The notes: generated by a model from the letters alone, not told the origin. A stretch of DNA of 64,000 bases from Candidatus Aphodovivens excrementavium (GCA_018715935.1 DVKR01000030.1:1-64000), one strand, 5' to 3'; shown: positions 1 to 8,740, numbered from the stretch's first letter. A program made the numbers and translations.

Positions 1-1246
1 CCGCCCACATCTGATGTTGCCCCACTTCGGTGGTCACGACGCTCGCCTCCGGATCAAGCGCACAGGAAAGCTGCTTCATAACCGCTTCGGGAATGATTTC
101 GGTCGAGTCCCCCTCTTGAGCCGCATCCCGAGCTGGATCGAAGAACGGATAGCGCGCCTTCCATTCCGCGATGGCAGCAAGCCACGCGCGCGTGCGCACC
201 GGGGTCTCCTGCTTCGAGAGCTGCGAATTGATGTCGGAGAGCACGCTTGCCAGATCTCCCACGATCGGGATTTGAGCCTTGCGAACCTTTCCGATTTCCG
301 CGGGGTCGATGTCGATGTGTATGACGTCGGCATCCGGGGCGAATTCGTCAAGGCGTCCCGTCACGCGGTCGGAAAAGCGGGCTCCCGCCGCGATGATGAG
401 ATCGCTTTCGGTAAGCGCCCTATTGGCGTATTTAGAGCCATGCATACCGATAGCGCCCAGGTTCAACGGATGCGAGGCAGGCATGCCGCCTTTGCCCATA
501 AGCGTGGTCACAACCGGAATCTGCAGACGCTCGGCCAAAGACACCAGCTCTTCGGTAGCCCCGGAAGCTATCACGCCCCCGCCTGCGTAGAGAACGGGGC
601 GCTCGGCACTCGCCAAGCGCGCAACGGCCGCCTTGACCTGTCTCGCGTTGCCTTTGTAGGTGGGTTTATAGGAGGGGAGATCCACCTTCTCAGGATACGA
701 AAACTCAGTTCTTTCCGAAGCAATGTCGGAAGGGATGTCGATAACCACCGGACCGGGACGCCCGGTACGCGCGATATGAAACGCCTCTCGGAACGTCCTG
801 GCAATCTCGTTTACCGATTTCACGAGGTAGCTATGCTTGACGATAGGCATGGTGATGCCCACGATGTCCGATTCTTGAAACGAATCGGTTCCGATGACGC
901 CGCACGGCACCTGCCCGGTAATGACCACAAGGGGCACTGAATCCATATAGGCCGTGGCAATCCCCGTTACGGTGTTCGTCGCACCCGGCCCGCTGGTAAC
1001 AAGCACAACCCCCACCTCGCCCGTAGCGCGGGCATATCCGTCTGCTTCGTGGACGGCAGCCTGTTCATGCCGAGCGAGGATATGCGAAATCGCGCCGTTG
1101 CGATACAGCGCGTCGAACATTTTTATCGCCTGGCCGCCTGGGTAGCCGAACACATAGCGCACCCCTTCGGCAACAAGCGATGCAACCACCGCCTCTGCTC
1201 CAGTCACAACCTGTGCCTGCTTTGCGGGTCCGGTTTTTTCCGCCAT
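1..1246 (-). CDS. ilvB: Acetolactate synthase large subunit, 3' end cut by the window edge
   Basis: ThDP-dependent enzyme that condenses two pyruvates (or pyruvate and 2-oxobutyrate) at the start of branched-chain amino acid synthesis. About 415 codons are visible, starting MAEKTGPAKQ at an ATG preceded by AAGGTGG. The N-terminal pyrimidine domain shows the GYPGGQ and ARHEQAAVHEADGYAR motifs with the catalytic Glu, then TSGPGATN and TGQVP. The central domain shows YAGGGV, GKGG and DIDPAEIGK. The C-terminal ThDP domain is just beginning (TEVGQHQMW) when the window ends, so roughly 150 residues are missing. serC lies upstream on the same strand behind a terminator, so ilvB probably has its own promoter. 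Identification is firm; a related ThDP decarboxylase is unlikely given the motifs. Confidence 0.95.
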   Translation of the reverse strand, partial: MAEKTGPAKQAQVVTGAEAVVASLVAEGVRYVFGYPGGQAIKMFDALYRNGAISHILARHEQAAVHEADGYARATGEVGVVLVTSGPGATNTVTGIATAYMDSVPLVVITGQVPCGVIGTDSFQESDIVGITMPIVKHSYLVKSVNEIARTFREAFHIARTGRPGPVVIDIPSDIASERTEFSYPEKVDLPSYKPTYKGNARQVKAAVARLASAERPVLYAGGGVIASGATEELVSLAERLQIPVVTTLMGKGGMPASHPLNLGAIGMHGSKYANRALTESDLIIAAGARFSDRVTGRLDEFAPDADVIHIDIDPAEIGKVRKAQIPIVGDLASVLSDINSQLSKQETPVRTRAWLAAIAEWKARYPFFDPARDAAQEGDSTEIIPEAVMKQLSCALDPEASVVTTEVGQHQMWA

Positions 1247-1334
1247 ATCGCGCCACCTTGCCATACGTGTTATCAGCCTATCGCGTAACTATACCGCTTT
1301 AGCCGCTGATTAGAAAACGGCGTCCGCCAAGATG

Positions 1335-1374
1335 CAATAAGAAGGCGTGCAGGAAGGCAATCCCCCTGCACGCC
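1335..1374 (-). terminator. Intrinsic terminator after serC
   Basis: A perfect 10-bp stem (GGCGTGCAGG with CCTGCACGCC, 1344-1353 and 1365-1374) has an 11-nt loop. On the minus strand it is followed by the T-rich stretch TTCTTATT. It lies just past the serC stop and before ilvB. Confidence 0.75.
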
Positions 1375-1400
1375 GCACATGCGCATGCGCCACAAGCGCT

Positions 1401-2501
1401 TTACGCGTTTTCGCGCTCGAACTTCTCCATGAAGGAAATAAGCGCGCGCACCCCTTCTTCGGGCATGGCGTTGTAGATGCTGGCACGCATGCCGCCCACG
1501 CTGCGATGACCCTTGATGTTCACAATGCCTGCCTCCTTCGCCTGCGAGACGAACTTCGCGTCGAGATCGGCATCTCCCGTGACGAACGGAACGTTCATGA
1601 TCGAACGATCCTCTTTGGCTACCGTTGCCTTGAACAGGGAGCTTTGATCGAGGTAATCGTACAAAAGCGCGGCTTTTCGCCTGTTTCTCGTTTGCAGCTC
1701 GGAGAGACCTCCCTGTGCGATGATCCACTTAAACACCAAGCCGCAGATGTAAATTCCCCAAGTCGGAGGAGTGTTGTAGAGAGAGTTGGCATCGGCCTGC
1801 GTCTTCCACTTCAACATCGTGGGGCATCCAGGAACCACGTCGTCGCGGATAAGGTCTTCTCGGATAATGGCAATAACCGTCCCGGCAGGCCCGATGTTTT
1901 TCTGAACGCCGCCATACATCACGCCGTACTTTTCGATGTCGAACGGCTCGGACAAAAAGCACGAAGAAACGTCAGCAACCAGCGGAACCGACCCCGTATC
2001 CGGCAACTCGGGAAACTTAACGCCGTAGATGGTTTCGTTTTCGCAGATATAGACGTAGTCGGCATCAGGGGAAAGCGAAAGCTCATCCTGCTTGGGAACG
2101 CGCGTATAGCCCTCCTGCTCGGTTGACGCCGCCACGTGGGCATCGCCGTAGAGCTGCGCTTCCTTCCATGCCTTTTTACCCCATGAACCCGTGATAATGT
2201 AGTCGGCGCGCCCCGTTGCTCCATCGGCCTTCGGTTTCATGAGATTCAGCGGCACCGCTGCAAACTGAGACGAGGCTCCTCCCTGCAGGAAAAGCACCTT
2301 ATACGTGTCGGGGATGCCCGCAAGCGAGCGGAGATCGGCCTCTGCCTCCTCGATGATGCGTCCAAACTCCTTCGAGCGGTGGCTCATCTCCATGACCGAC
2401 ATGCCGCAACCCTGATAGTCCAGCATGTCTGTAGCCGCCTGCCTCAAAACGTCTTCAGGAAGAACCGCCGGCCCCGCAGAAAAGTTGTAGACCCTACCCA
2501 T
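1401..2501 (-). CDS. serC: Phosphoserine aminotransferase
   Basis: PLP-dependent transaminase that makes 3-phosphoserine from 3-phosphohydroxypyruvate in serine synthesis, and serves the parallel step of PLP synthesis. The protein is about 366 residues, the normal family length. It starts MGRVYNFSAGPAVLP, the family N-terminal signature, directly after AAGGAGG; the open frame extends further upstream but that part does not resemble the family. Other landmarks are MSHRSKEF, FLQGGASSQF, the Schiff-base Lys region GGVQKNIGPAG and the C-terminal SVGGMRASIYNA. It stands between coaD and ilvB with its own upstream gap and downstream terminator, so it is probably monocistronic. Confidence 0.96.
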   Translation of the reverse strand: MGRVYNFSAGPAVLPEDVLRQAATDMLDYQGCGMSVMEMSHRSKEFGRIIEEAEADLRSLAGIPDTYKVLFLQGGASSQFAAVPLNLMKPKADGATGRADYIITGSWGKKAWKEAQLYGDAHVAASTEQEGYTRVPKQDELSLSPDADYVYICENETIYGVKFPELPDTGSVPLVADVSSCFLSEPFDIEKYGVMYGGVQKNIGPAGTVIAIIREDLIRDDVVPGCPTMLKWKTQADANSLYNTPPTWGIYICGLVFKWIIAQGGLSELQTRNRRKAALLYDYLDQSSLFKATVAKEDRSIMNVPFVTGDADLDAKFVSQAKEAGIVNIKGHRSVGGMRASIYNAMPEEGVRALISFMEKFERENA

Positions 2502-2689
2502 GAATGCCTCCTTGCGTCGCGTACCCGTTGCGTTAGAAACTCTTAGCTGCTTTAGCATAGCAGTGTGATGGAGTGGCAACGTTTCGAGCAAGAAAAAATG
2601 TTGCAGAGGACCTGAAAACGGCGGAAACGGCATGCAGACGCATCGCCCCGCAAAACGCAGGCCGAAACCCTCCGTTTAAGAGACGCCGC

Positions 2690-3178
2690 CTATCTTCGCG
2701 ACGAAAACTTCTCGCGCAGCGCCTTGCACACGCAGTCGGGGGCAAAGCTTTCAAGCTTCTCGTCGTTCATGCTGGCAATCTCGCGCACTATGGAGGAAGA
2801 CAAGTACATGTACTGAGGCGGCGACATGATAAACACCGTCTCTAGCTCGGGGCTGAGCTGATAATTGAGCGCCGTCTGCTGAAATTCGTATTCAAAGTCG
2901 GTTACCGCCCGCAGACCTTTCACCACAATGGTCGCGCCGATCTCGTGGGCAAAATCAACCAGAAGCCCGTCAAAGGGCTCAACCCTCACATTGGGAAGAT
3001 GCGCGGTGGCCTCTCGAGCCAACCTCGTGCGCTCCTCGAGAGAAAAAAGGGGACCTTTCTTGCGCGAAGCAGCCACCGCCACAACAACCTCGTCAACCAG
3101 CTGCGCCGCACGCGAGATCACGTCCAAATGACCGTTTGTAATAGGATCGAAAGTTCCCGGGGTCACCGCACGCTTCAT
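2690..3178 (-). CDS. coaD: Phosphopantetheine adenylyltransferase
   Basis: Transfers AMP from ATP to 4'-phosphopantetheine, the penultimate step of coenzyme A synthesis. The protein is about 162 residues, as expected. It has the nucleotidyltransferase motif GTFDPITNGHLDVI near the N terminus and the C-terminal motif YLSSSIVREIA. I chose the ATG at 3178 (MKRAVTPG), 8 nt after GGAAAGG; a GTG three codons upstream is also in frame. It follows rsmD on the same strand with a gap of about 60 bp, the usual rsmD-coaD pairing in Gram-positives. Confidence 0.96.
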   Translation of the reverse strand: MKRAVTPGTFDPITNGHLDVISRAAQLVDEVVVAVAASRKKGPLFSLEERTRLAREATAHLPNVRVEPFDGLLVDFAHEIGATIVVKGLRAVTDFEYEFQQTALNYQLSPELETVFIMSPPQYMYLSSSIVREIASMNDEKLESFAPDCVCKALREKFSSRR

Positions 3179-3238
3179 AAACCGCACCTTTCCTTCACTA
3201 TCTCAGCAACGCCGCTATGAAAGCAGCCGCCGATCTCC

Positions 3239-3832
3239 CTAATCGCCCGTACCGCTTTGTTCAACCGAAAGCATGTCAACAACTGTATCACCATACTTCT
3301 TGCGAGAAACGCTCGTAAATCCTCGCTCCTGCGCCGCCCGATCGACCTCGGCGTTGGCGTCAGCGCTATGCTCGTACACCACTACGGCATCCGGTTCCAG
3401 CGCATGTTCCAAACGAAGCCGCTCTACCAGCCCAAGCACTTCATGGGGGCTGTAGGCATACGGAGGATCAAGAAGCACCACACTAAACGGCGGTCGCGCA
3501 TGAAAGGGCGGCGCCTTGAAGATATCGCGCCGCTGCAGGCGCACCGACTTCGCCGACAGCCCAAGAGCCTTTATATTGTCGTTGAGCGCCTGCAACGCAT
3601 TGCGGTCGCGCTCATACATCCACACCAACCGGGCACCACGCGAAAGCGCCTCGAAAGACAACGCGCCCGAACCGGCGAACGCATCCAGCACAACTGCGCC
3701 CTCAAGCCCGCCGCAAGCGCTCGAAAGGGCGCTGAAAAGGGCTTCTCGCACGCGATCGGTGGTAGGGCGCGTAGCCGAGCCCTTTGGCGCTTTAAGCACC
3801 CTCCCTTTGAACTCGCCGGCAATGATACGCAT
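3239..3832 (-). CDS. rsmD: 16S rRNA (guanine(966)-N2)-methyltransferase RsmD
   Basis: SAM-dependent methyltransferase that modifies one guanine of 16S rRNA during 30S assembly. 197 residues. It begins MRIIAGEFKGRVLKAPKG, typical of the family, with the RPTTDRVREALFSAL signature, a SAM-binding loop (DAFAGSGALSFEALSRGA) and the catalytic motif LLDPPYAY. It starts only 3 bp after the recG stop, so the two are cotranscribed and probably coupled. Confidence 0.95.
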   Translation of the reverse strand: MRIIAGEFKGRVLKAPKGSATRPTTDRVREALFSALSSACGGLEGAVVLDAFAGSGALSFEALSRGARLVWMYERDRNALQALNDNIKALGLSAKSVRLQRRDIFKAPPFHARPPFSVVLLDPPYAYSPHEVLGLVERLRLEHALEPDAVVVYEHSADANAEVDRAAQERGFTSVSRKKYGDTVVDMLSVEQSGTGD

Positions 3833-3835
3833 GCC

Positions 3836-6046
3836 CTATCTGCCTTTCTGCTTGCCTGCCGCCACACCGTGCGCCAAACGAGCCTCGCGCGCAAGCGCGC
3901 GGTGCTCGGGCTGCTCCAAAAGCGGATCTTCGTTCAGTATCGAAAGCGCATCGGCATGGGCGGCCTCGATGACGTTAGCGTCGCGCACCACGTTTACCAG
4001 CTTCAGCGAAGACGCGCCGCTTTGCCGGTTGCCCAAGATGTCTCCCTCCCGGCGCAGCGACAAGTCGAACGCCGCCAGTTCAAGGCCGTCATCGGTGCTC
4101 TCCATCGCCGACAGGCGCGCAAGCGCCACATCGGTGCGGGAGGCAGACACCAAAAACACGTTGCCCGGCTTCGATCCGCGCCCTACGCGGCCTCGCAGCT
4201 GATGCAGCTGCGACAGACCGAAGCGGTCGGCGTCCTCTATGATCATTACCGTCGCATTGGGCACGTCCACGCCGACTTCGATAACGGTAGTTGCCACCAA
4301 AACCTGCGTCTCACCTCGTCGGAAACGCTCCATAACCGATTGTTTCTCCGTACCCGACATGCGTCCGCACAAAAGCTCCACCTGCCAATCGGCGAAAACG
4401 GAACGCTGGAGGAATTCCGCTTCCTGCTGGGCAGCTGCAACGTTGTCGCCGGCATAGTCTTGGTCGCCCTCGATGCTGATGGCGGCATACACGTACTCGT
4501 CTTCGTCGCCTTCGCGGCTGGACGCCTTGCCTGCGCGCGTGTCGCGCTCCTCTGAGCTTTGCCCAACCAGGGGACACACCACATACACCTGCTCGCCACG
4601 CTCGAGAGCCTCGCGCGCCACATCATACGCACGCCCGCGTTCCTGCTTGGAAAGAACTGTCGTGGACCTGCCCGCCGCCGTTGCCGGACGCTCGCGCAGA
4701 TACGACAGCTCGGTGTTGCCAAACAGCGCCAAAGCCAGCGAACGCGGAATGGGCGTAGCGGTTAGCGAAAGCGCATCAACCGCCTCGCCTTTACACAAGA
4801 GCGCCTCTCGCTGCTCGACGCCAAAGCGCTGCTGCTCATCGATGACGACGAGGCTGCAGTTTCGAGGCGCGACGTCATCTTCCAGAAGCGCGTGGGTTCC
4901 AATAAGAACGTCCAGCTCGCCTTCAGACAGCCGGGAAAGGATAGCTTCTCGCTCGGATGCGGGCGTAGACCCCGTAAGCACCGCCCAGGAAACGTTCGCC
5001 GCGTCAAGCCACGGGCCAAGGCTTTTCCCGTGCTGATGCGCCAGCACTTCGGTGGGAGCCATCATCAGCGCTTGCGTGCCGGTGTCGGCTGCCGAAGCAA
5101 GCGCAAATGCCGCAACCGCCGTCTTGCCTGTGCCCACATCGCCAAGAAGCATATGGTTCATGGCGTGGCGCCCTGCCATAGCGGAAAGAATGGCGTCGCG
5201 GGCGCTCCGCTGGTCGTTGGTGAGAGCAAAGGGAAGCGCCGAAGCCAACGCCTCGCTATGCGGCCCCTCAAGGACATGACGCGTTGCCGCATGACCCCTT
5301 TCGCGCGCACGCGCCTCGCCGATGAGCGTAAGCTGCAAAACGAGCAGTTCCTCGTAAACCAAACGGCGGCGCGCCTGACGAGCCTCTTCCATCGTTTGGG
5401 GGAAATGGATGCAGGAAAGCGCCCGGCCCTTGCTCATGAGACGGTAGCGCAGCCGCAGGTCAAGCGGCAAAGGGTCAAGCATCCCCTCGCAGTCAGACAG
5501 CCCGTTTGCCACCAGACGCCTCATCCACGCCGCAGACAGCTTTTCGCAAGCCGGATGCACGGGAATGATCATGCCGGCGGCTCCGGCGGCGGCATCCAGT
5601 TTTTCCAGATAAGGATTGGTCATGCGCTTGAAGCCGTAATTGAACTCGATGGTGCCCGCAACGGCAACGCGCATGCCCGGTGAGAGCTGGTCAGCCAGCC
5701 AAGGCTGGCGGAAACAGGTCACCAAAAGCGTTCCGGTGGAATCGGTCAACGTGATCTCGGTAAGCGACAAACGCGGTTTCGGGCGCTTGAGCTTCACCTC
5801 GTACACTACGCCTTCAACGGTGCACTTTTCACCGAGAGAGGCCTGCGCAATGGTCTTTTTTTCCGACAGGTCCACATAGCGCCGAGGAAAATGGGTAACG
5901 AGGTCGCGCAACGTGCGAATGCCCAATCCCGCAAGCGCATTTACGCGCGACGGGCTCACCAAGCGCACGCGCCCAACCGGCTCATCGAGGGCGAGCGTCG
6001 CCGCAAGCCGATCGATGGGTTCAGTATGCGGGTTTTTCTCTGACAC
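3836..6046 (-). CDS. recG: ATP-dependent DNA helicase RecG
   Basis: Double-stranded DNA translocase that reverses stalled forks and branch-migrates Holliday junctions. 736 residues, somewhat longer than the usual 680-700. An N-terminal wedge/OB domain comes first (HFPRRYVDLS). Then the SF2 helicase: GDVGTGKTAVAAFA (motif I), MAPTEVLAHQH (Ia), VVIDEQQRFGVEQR (II), LSLTATPIPRSLAL (III), VLVATTVIEVGVDVPNA (V) and QLRGRVGRG (VI). Motif II is DEQQ rather than the commoner DEQH. An acidic segment around residues 500-540, between motifs III and V, accounts for the extra length. GTG start after AGGA. Upstream is fakA across a gap holding a large hairpin. Confidence 0.95.
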   Translation of the reverse strand: MSEKNPHTEPIDRLAATLALDEPVGRVRLVSPSRVNALAGLGIRTLRDLVTHFPRRYVDLSEKKTIAQASLGEKCTVEGVVYEVKLKRPKPRLSLTEITLTDSTGTLLVTCFRQPWLADQLSPGMRVAVAGTIEFNYGFKRMTNPYLEKLDAAAGAAGMIIPVHPACEKLSAAWMRRLVANGLSDCEGMLDPLPLDLRLRYRLMSKGRALSCIHFPQTMEEARQARRRLVYEELLVLQLTLIGEARARERGHAATRHVLEGPHSEALASALPFALTNDQRSARDAILSAMAGRHAMNHMLLGDVGTGKTAVAAFALASAADTGTQALMMAPTEVLAHQHGKSLGPWLDAANVSWAVLTGSTPASEREAILSRLSEGELDVLIGTHALLEDDVAPRNCSLVVIDEQQRFGVEQREALLCKGEAVDALSLTATPIPRSLALALFGNTELSYLRERPATAAGRSTTVLSKQERGRAYDVAREALERGEQVYVVCPLVGQSSEERDTRAGKASSREGDEDEYVYAAISIEGDQDYAGDNVAAAQQEAEFLQRSVFADWQVELLCGRMSGTEKQSVMERFRRGETQVLVATTVIEVGVDVPNATVMIIEDADRFGLSQLHQLRGRVGRGSKPGNVFLVSASRTDVALARLSAMESTDDGLELAAFDLSLRREGDILGNRQSGASSLKLVNVVRDANVIEAAHADALSILNEDPLLEQPEHRALAREARLAHGVAAGKQKGR

Positions 6047-6069
6047 TGCGGCCTATCCTGCATATCGCA

Positions 6070-6117
6070 GCGGCGCCGGTGAGAAGGCAATAGACAAGCC
6101 CTCCGCACCGGCGCCGC
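6070..6117 (-). repeat. Large inverted repeat between fakA and recG
   Basis: A perfect 12-bp G+C-rich stem (GCGGCGCCGGTG with CACCGGCGCCGC) flanks a 24-nt loop. No T-tract follows on either strand, so it may be a U-less terminator, an mRNA processing or stabilising structure, or a protein site. Confidence 0.5.
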
Positions 6118-6146
6118 ACCCTGTCGATTGACGAGACGGCACGCCC

Positions 6147-7790
6147 CTACTCCACCGACATCACGATGGGGTACAGCGGCTGATCACCCCGGTGGGCGTC
6201 CACCTCAAGCTCGTCGTAGGCGTCCTCGATACGGCTCACCAGCGCGTCAAAGGCGACATCGTCCATATCCTCGCCGGCCAAAATAGTGAGCGTGTCGGCA
6301 TCATCGGCCTCCATGACCTCCAAAAGGTGCATGACAACCTCTTCCACCTGAGCGCCTACCGCCTCGATAGACCCATCGGCAATGCCGATAACATCGCCTT
6401 CGCGAATGGGGTTGTCATGCGCATCTTTGGAGTTCTTGATGGCATGAGTGACCTCGCCGGTGCGCACGTCGGAGCACGCATCCTGCATCGCCTCGACGTT
6501 GTCCTCAAGCGAAGCGCCGCCATCGAGGCCGAACAATGCCGAGAACGCCTCGGGGACGCTCGTAGTGGGAACGACCGCGCACGGCTTTTCGGAGTACTCC
6601 GCCGCGCTCTGGGCAGCCATGATGATGTTTTTGTTGTTGGGCAGGATGATCACGGCGTCCGCGTTCACGCGCTCGGCAGCCTCGAGCAAATCGCGCGTGG
6701 AGGGATTCATCGTCTGACCGCCGGAGACCACGACGTCGACGCCGAGGCTCTCCAGGATGGCGGCGTTGCCCGCTCCGGCGGCGACCGCCACCACGCCCAG
6801 CGGCTTGCGCTCAGCCGCCTGCGCATCCTTTTCGGCCTCGAGCTTGTCGGTGCGCGCCGCGCTTTGCAGCTGCATGTTGTGGATGTGGACCTCAGAGATC
6901 TGCGCATCATGGGTGAGGAACCAACCCAGTACCTGGTCGGGCCTGTTGGTATGAACGTGAACCTTGAAGTTGGGATGCATGCCAACCATCAAATCGCAGT
7001 CGCCCATCGTGGGCAGGAATTCCTTCGCCGCGTCTACGTCAACCGTATCGGAATGCACCAAAAACTCCGTGCAGTACCTGAACGCCGAACCCTCCCAGTC
7101 GTTGATCTGCTCGATCTCGACTTTAGGTGCGAGCCCGCGCGCAAAGGCGAGCTCGTCGCCAAGCTGACCAGCCTTGCCCGTCAGCGCGGCGACGAACGCA
7201 TCGAAGAAAATCGCAAGCCCGAAGCCGCCAGCGTCAACCACGCCGTTTTCTTTGAGAACGGGCAGAAGATCCGGGGTGCGCTGCACCGACGCGAACGCCT
7301 CTTTCACCACGTGCTCAAGCGCTTCGTCGCAAGAGAACTTCTTTTTGCGCGCATGCTTTGCAGCAGCGGCGCAGTCCTTCAAAACCGTGAGGATGGTGCC
7401 CTCCACGGGCTTGCGTACCGCCTGAAACGCCACTTCTGCAGCGCGGTTGAAGGCAGCGTCGATACTTGCCGCGTCGATCTGATCCGATTTCGCCGAGCCT
7501 TCGCACAAGCCGCGCAGGATTTGGGAGGTGATTACGCCCGAATTGCCTCGGGCGCCCATCAGGGCGCCGGTGGTGATTGCCTTGCGCACAGCAGCTCCGT
7601 CGGCACCGATGGGAAGCGCCGCCAGGTTATCGACAACCGACGCAAGCGTGAGCGACATATTGGTTCCCGTGTCTCCATCGGGAACGGGGAATACGTTCAG
7701 ACGATTGATCTCATCCTTGCGTTCATCTAAGACCTTGCTTGCCGCTGCAATGGCATTGATGAGATCGTTGCGTGAGTATGAGTCAGACAT
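6147..7790 (-). CDS. fakA: FakA/YloV-type DAK2 domain protein (fatty acid kinase catalytic subunit)
   Basis: Member of the FakA/YloV family: an N-terminal DhaL (DAK2) kinase domain joined to a FakA-specific C-terminal region. In Firmicutes it phosphorylates fatty acids bound to a FakB (DegV) partner, and that role is inferred here by homology. About 547 residues from MSDSYSRNDL; the open frame upstream of this ATG has no family resemblance. The DhaL nucleotide/Mg site is visible as NVFPVPDGDTGTNM (about residues 32-45), followed by GALMGARGNSGVI. The C-terminal part contains ILPNNKNI and ends in an acidic stretch. The Asp23-family gene immediately upstream is the conserved Gram-positive partner. 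No FakB gene is in this window. Confidence 0.88.
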   Translation of the reverse strand: MSDSYSRNDLINAIAAASKVLDERKDEINRLNVFPVPDGDTGTNMSLTLASVVDNLAALPIGADGAAVRKAITTGALMGARGNSGVITSQILRGLCEGSAKSDQIDAASIDAAFNRAAEVAFQAVRKPVEGTILTVLKDCAAAAKHARKKKFSCDEALEHVVKEAFASVQRTPDLLPVLKENGVVDAGGFGLAIFFDAFVAALTGKAGQLGDELAFARGLAPKVEIEQINDWEGSAFRYCTEFLVHSDTVDVDAAKEFLPTMGDCDLMVGMHPNFKVHVHTNRPDQVLGWFLTHDAQISEVHIHNMQLQSAARTDKLEAEKDAQAAERKPLGVVAVAAGAGNAAILESLGVDVVVSGGQTMNPSTRDLLEAAERVNADAVIILPNNKNIIMAAQSAAEYSEKPCAVVPTTSVPEAFSALFGLDGGASLEDNVEAMQDACSDVRTGEVTHAIKNSKDAHDNPIREGDVIGIADGSIEAVGAQVEEVVMHLLEVMEADDADTLTILAGEDMDDVAFDALVSRIEDAYDELEVDAHRGDQPLYPIVMSVE

Positions 7791-7886
7791 AGTAACTTTC
7801 CGATTCTCCTTAGACAAAAGCACAGCGAGCCAGTGCGCAGGGCGCGCAACCGGCACGTCGGGCTGCAGATACGCGCGGGAAAGCGC

Positions 7887-8234
7887 TTAGCGTCGTACCT
7901 TTACCCCCTGCACATGCACCTCAACCCCGTCGAGGGGGACGCGCGCGTACTCCTTCAAAACAAACGACACCTGATCGATAAGGTTTTGAGAAACCGTGTT
8001 GATGTTGGTGCCGTACTCAATGACCACATACAGCTCAACATGCACGCCCGTTTCGGTGGTTGTGACCACCACGCCCCTGCGCAAGCGCGACGTCGGCAGA
8101 ATCTTAGCAATGCCGTCAGCTGCCGTTGGCGCCGTCATTCCCACGATGCCGTAGCACTCCAGCGCGGCGTTGCCCACCATGTCGGCAAGCACGTCGTTGG
8201 CTACATGCAGGTTGCCCGGGATTTGTGTGCCCAT
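7887..8234 (-). CDS. Asp23/Gls24 family envelope stress protein
   Basis: Small Asp23/Gls24 family protein (YloU-like), about 115 residues, starting MGTQIPGNLHVAND 7 nt after GGGAGGA. The family core is visible: a central GIVGM, then KILPTSRLRRGVVV and a final VHVQGVKV. Family members are linked to envelope homeostasis in Gram-positives and are almost always next to the FakA/YloV gene, as here. It is divergent from rpmB, the same arrangement as rpmB-yloU-yloV in Bacillus. Its biochemical role is not known. Confidence 0.88.
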   Translation of the reverse strand: MGTQIPGNLHVANDVLADMVGNAALECYGIVGMTAPTAADGIAKILPTSRLRRGVVVTTTETGVHVELYVVIEYGTNINTVSQNLIDQVSFVLKEYARVPLDGVEVHVQGVKVRR

Positions 8235-8315
8235 GACGCATCCTCCCTTTCGAAAGAAACCACTTGTGCAGTATCGCAAGCAAAACCCATAGAGAGCTGC
8301 TGTTTGTTGTTTTGC

Positions 8316-8321
8316 AGTATA
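8316..8321 (-). promoter_or_regulatory. Candidate -10 box for the Asp23-fakA transcript
   Basis: TATACT on the minus strand about 80 nt before the Asp23-family ATG. A TTTATT hexamer 18 bp upstream could be the -35. Single-sequence guess. Confidence 0.4.
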
Positions 8322-8384
8322 GCGCATGGAGGAACGGACAATAAAACACCGCTCATTTGAAGTTTCTTACTACATGAAAAATAC

Positions 8385-8414
8385 TTGTAGCACCCCCTGC
8401 AATTGTGCTATAGT
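8385..8414 (+). promoter_or_regulatory. Candidate sigma-A promoter for rpmB
   Basis: -35 TTGTAG (8385-8390), 18-bp spacer, -10 TATAGT (8409-8414). It lies about 75 nt before the rpmB start in a locally A+T-richer region. Confidence 0.55.
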
Positions 8415-8438
8415 AGATAGGCTTTTTTGTCATCAAGC

Positions 8439-8462
8439 GACCTTACATAGGTAGGTAAGGTC
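8439..8462 (+). promoter_or_regulatory. Hairpin in the rpmB 5' leader
   Basis: GACCTTAC and GTAAGGTC form a perfect 8-bp stem with an 8-nt loop. It sits between the candidate promoter and the rpmB ribosome binding site and ends 14 nt before the GGAG. No T-tract follows, so it is not an obvious terminator; a translational leader element is possible. Confidence 0.45.
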
Positions 8463-8488
8463 TAACCGAACCTGATGGAGTGAGAACT

Positions 8489-8680
8489 ATGTCGAAGATT
8501 TGCGAAGTTTGCGGTAAGGCCCCTTCTGCAGGCCGCAGCATCAGCCACTCTCATCGCGTAACCAACCGCATGTTCCGCCCGAATGTGCAAAAGGTTACCA
8601 TTCGCGACGAGAAAGGCCGTGTGCGCAAAGCCAATGTGTGCACCACGTGCATGAAGTCGGGCAAGGTGACCCGCGCCTAA
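8489..8680 (+). CDS. rpmB: 50S ribosomal protein L28
   Basis: Ribosomal large-subunit protein, 63 residues, starting MSKICEVCGKAP 8 nt after GGAG. An in-frame ATG three codons upstream (MRT) is less well placed. It is the zinc-binding (C+) form: one pair as CEVC at the N terminus and a second as CTTC near the C terminus. GRSISHSHRVTNRMFRPN is the family signature. It is the only plus-strand gene in this part of the window and is divergent from the Asp23-fakA-recG block. Confidence 0.97.
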   Translation: MSKICEVCGKAPSAGRSISHSHRVTNRMFRPNVQKVTIRDEKGRVRKANVCTTCMKSGKVTRA

Positions 8681-8740
8681 CTAAGGCTTAAGGCCTAAGG
8701 GCCTAAACAGCAAAGGTCTTTCCAACCGGACAAGACAAGG

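Noticed and set aside
14-940. 308-codon plus-strand open frame at the left edge
   Set aside because: Opposite the partial ilvB gene, which reads continuously on the minus strand with all family motifs.
3257-4555. 432-codon plus-strand open frame opposite rsmD and recG
   Set aside because: Crosses two real genes in antisense and is compositionally typical of shadow frames in G+C-rich DNA.
6192-7730. 512-codon plus-strand open frame opposite fakA
   Set aside because: Antisense shadow; fakA on the minus strand has clear motifs and a ribosome binding site.
8680-8706. TTAAGGC/CTAAGGG repeat units after rpmB as a regulatory element
   Set aside because: Short, low-complexity palindromic text between the stop codon and the terminator; too little to support a function.
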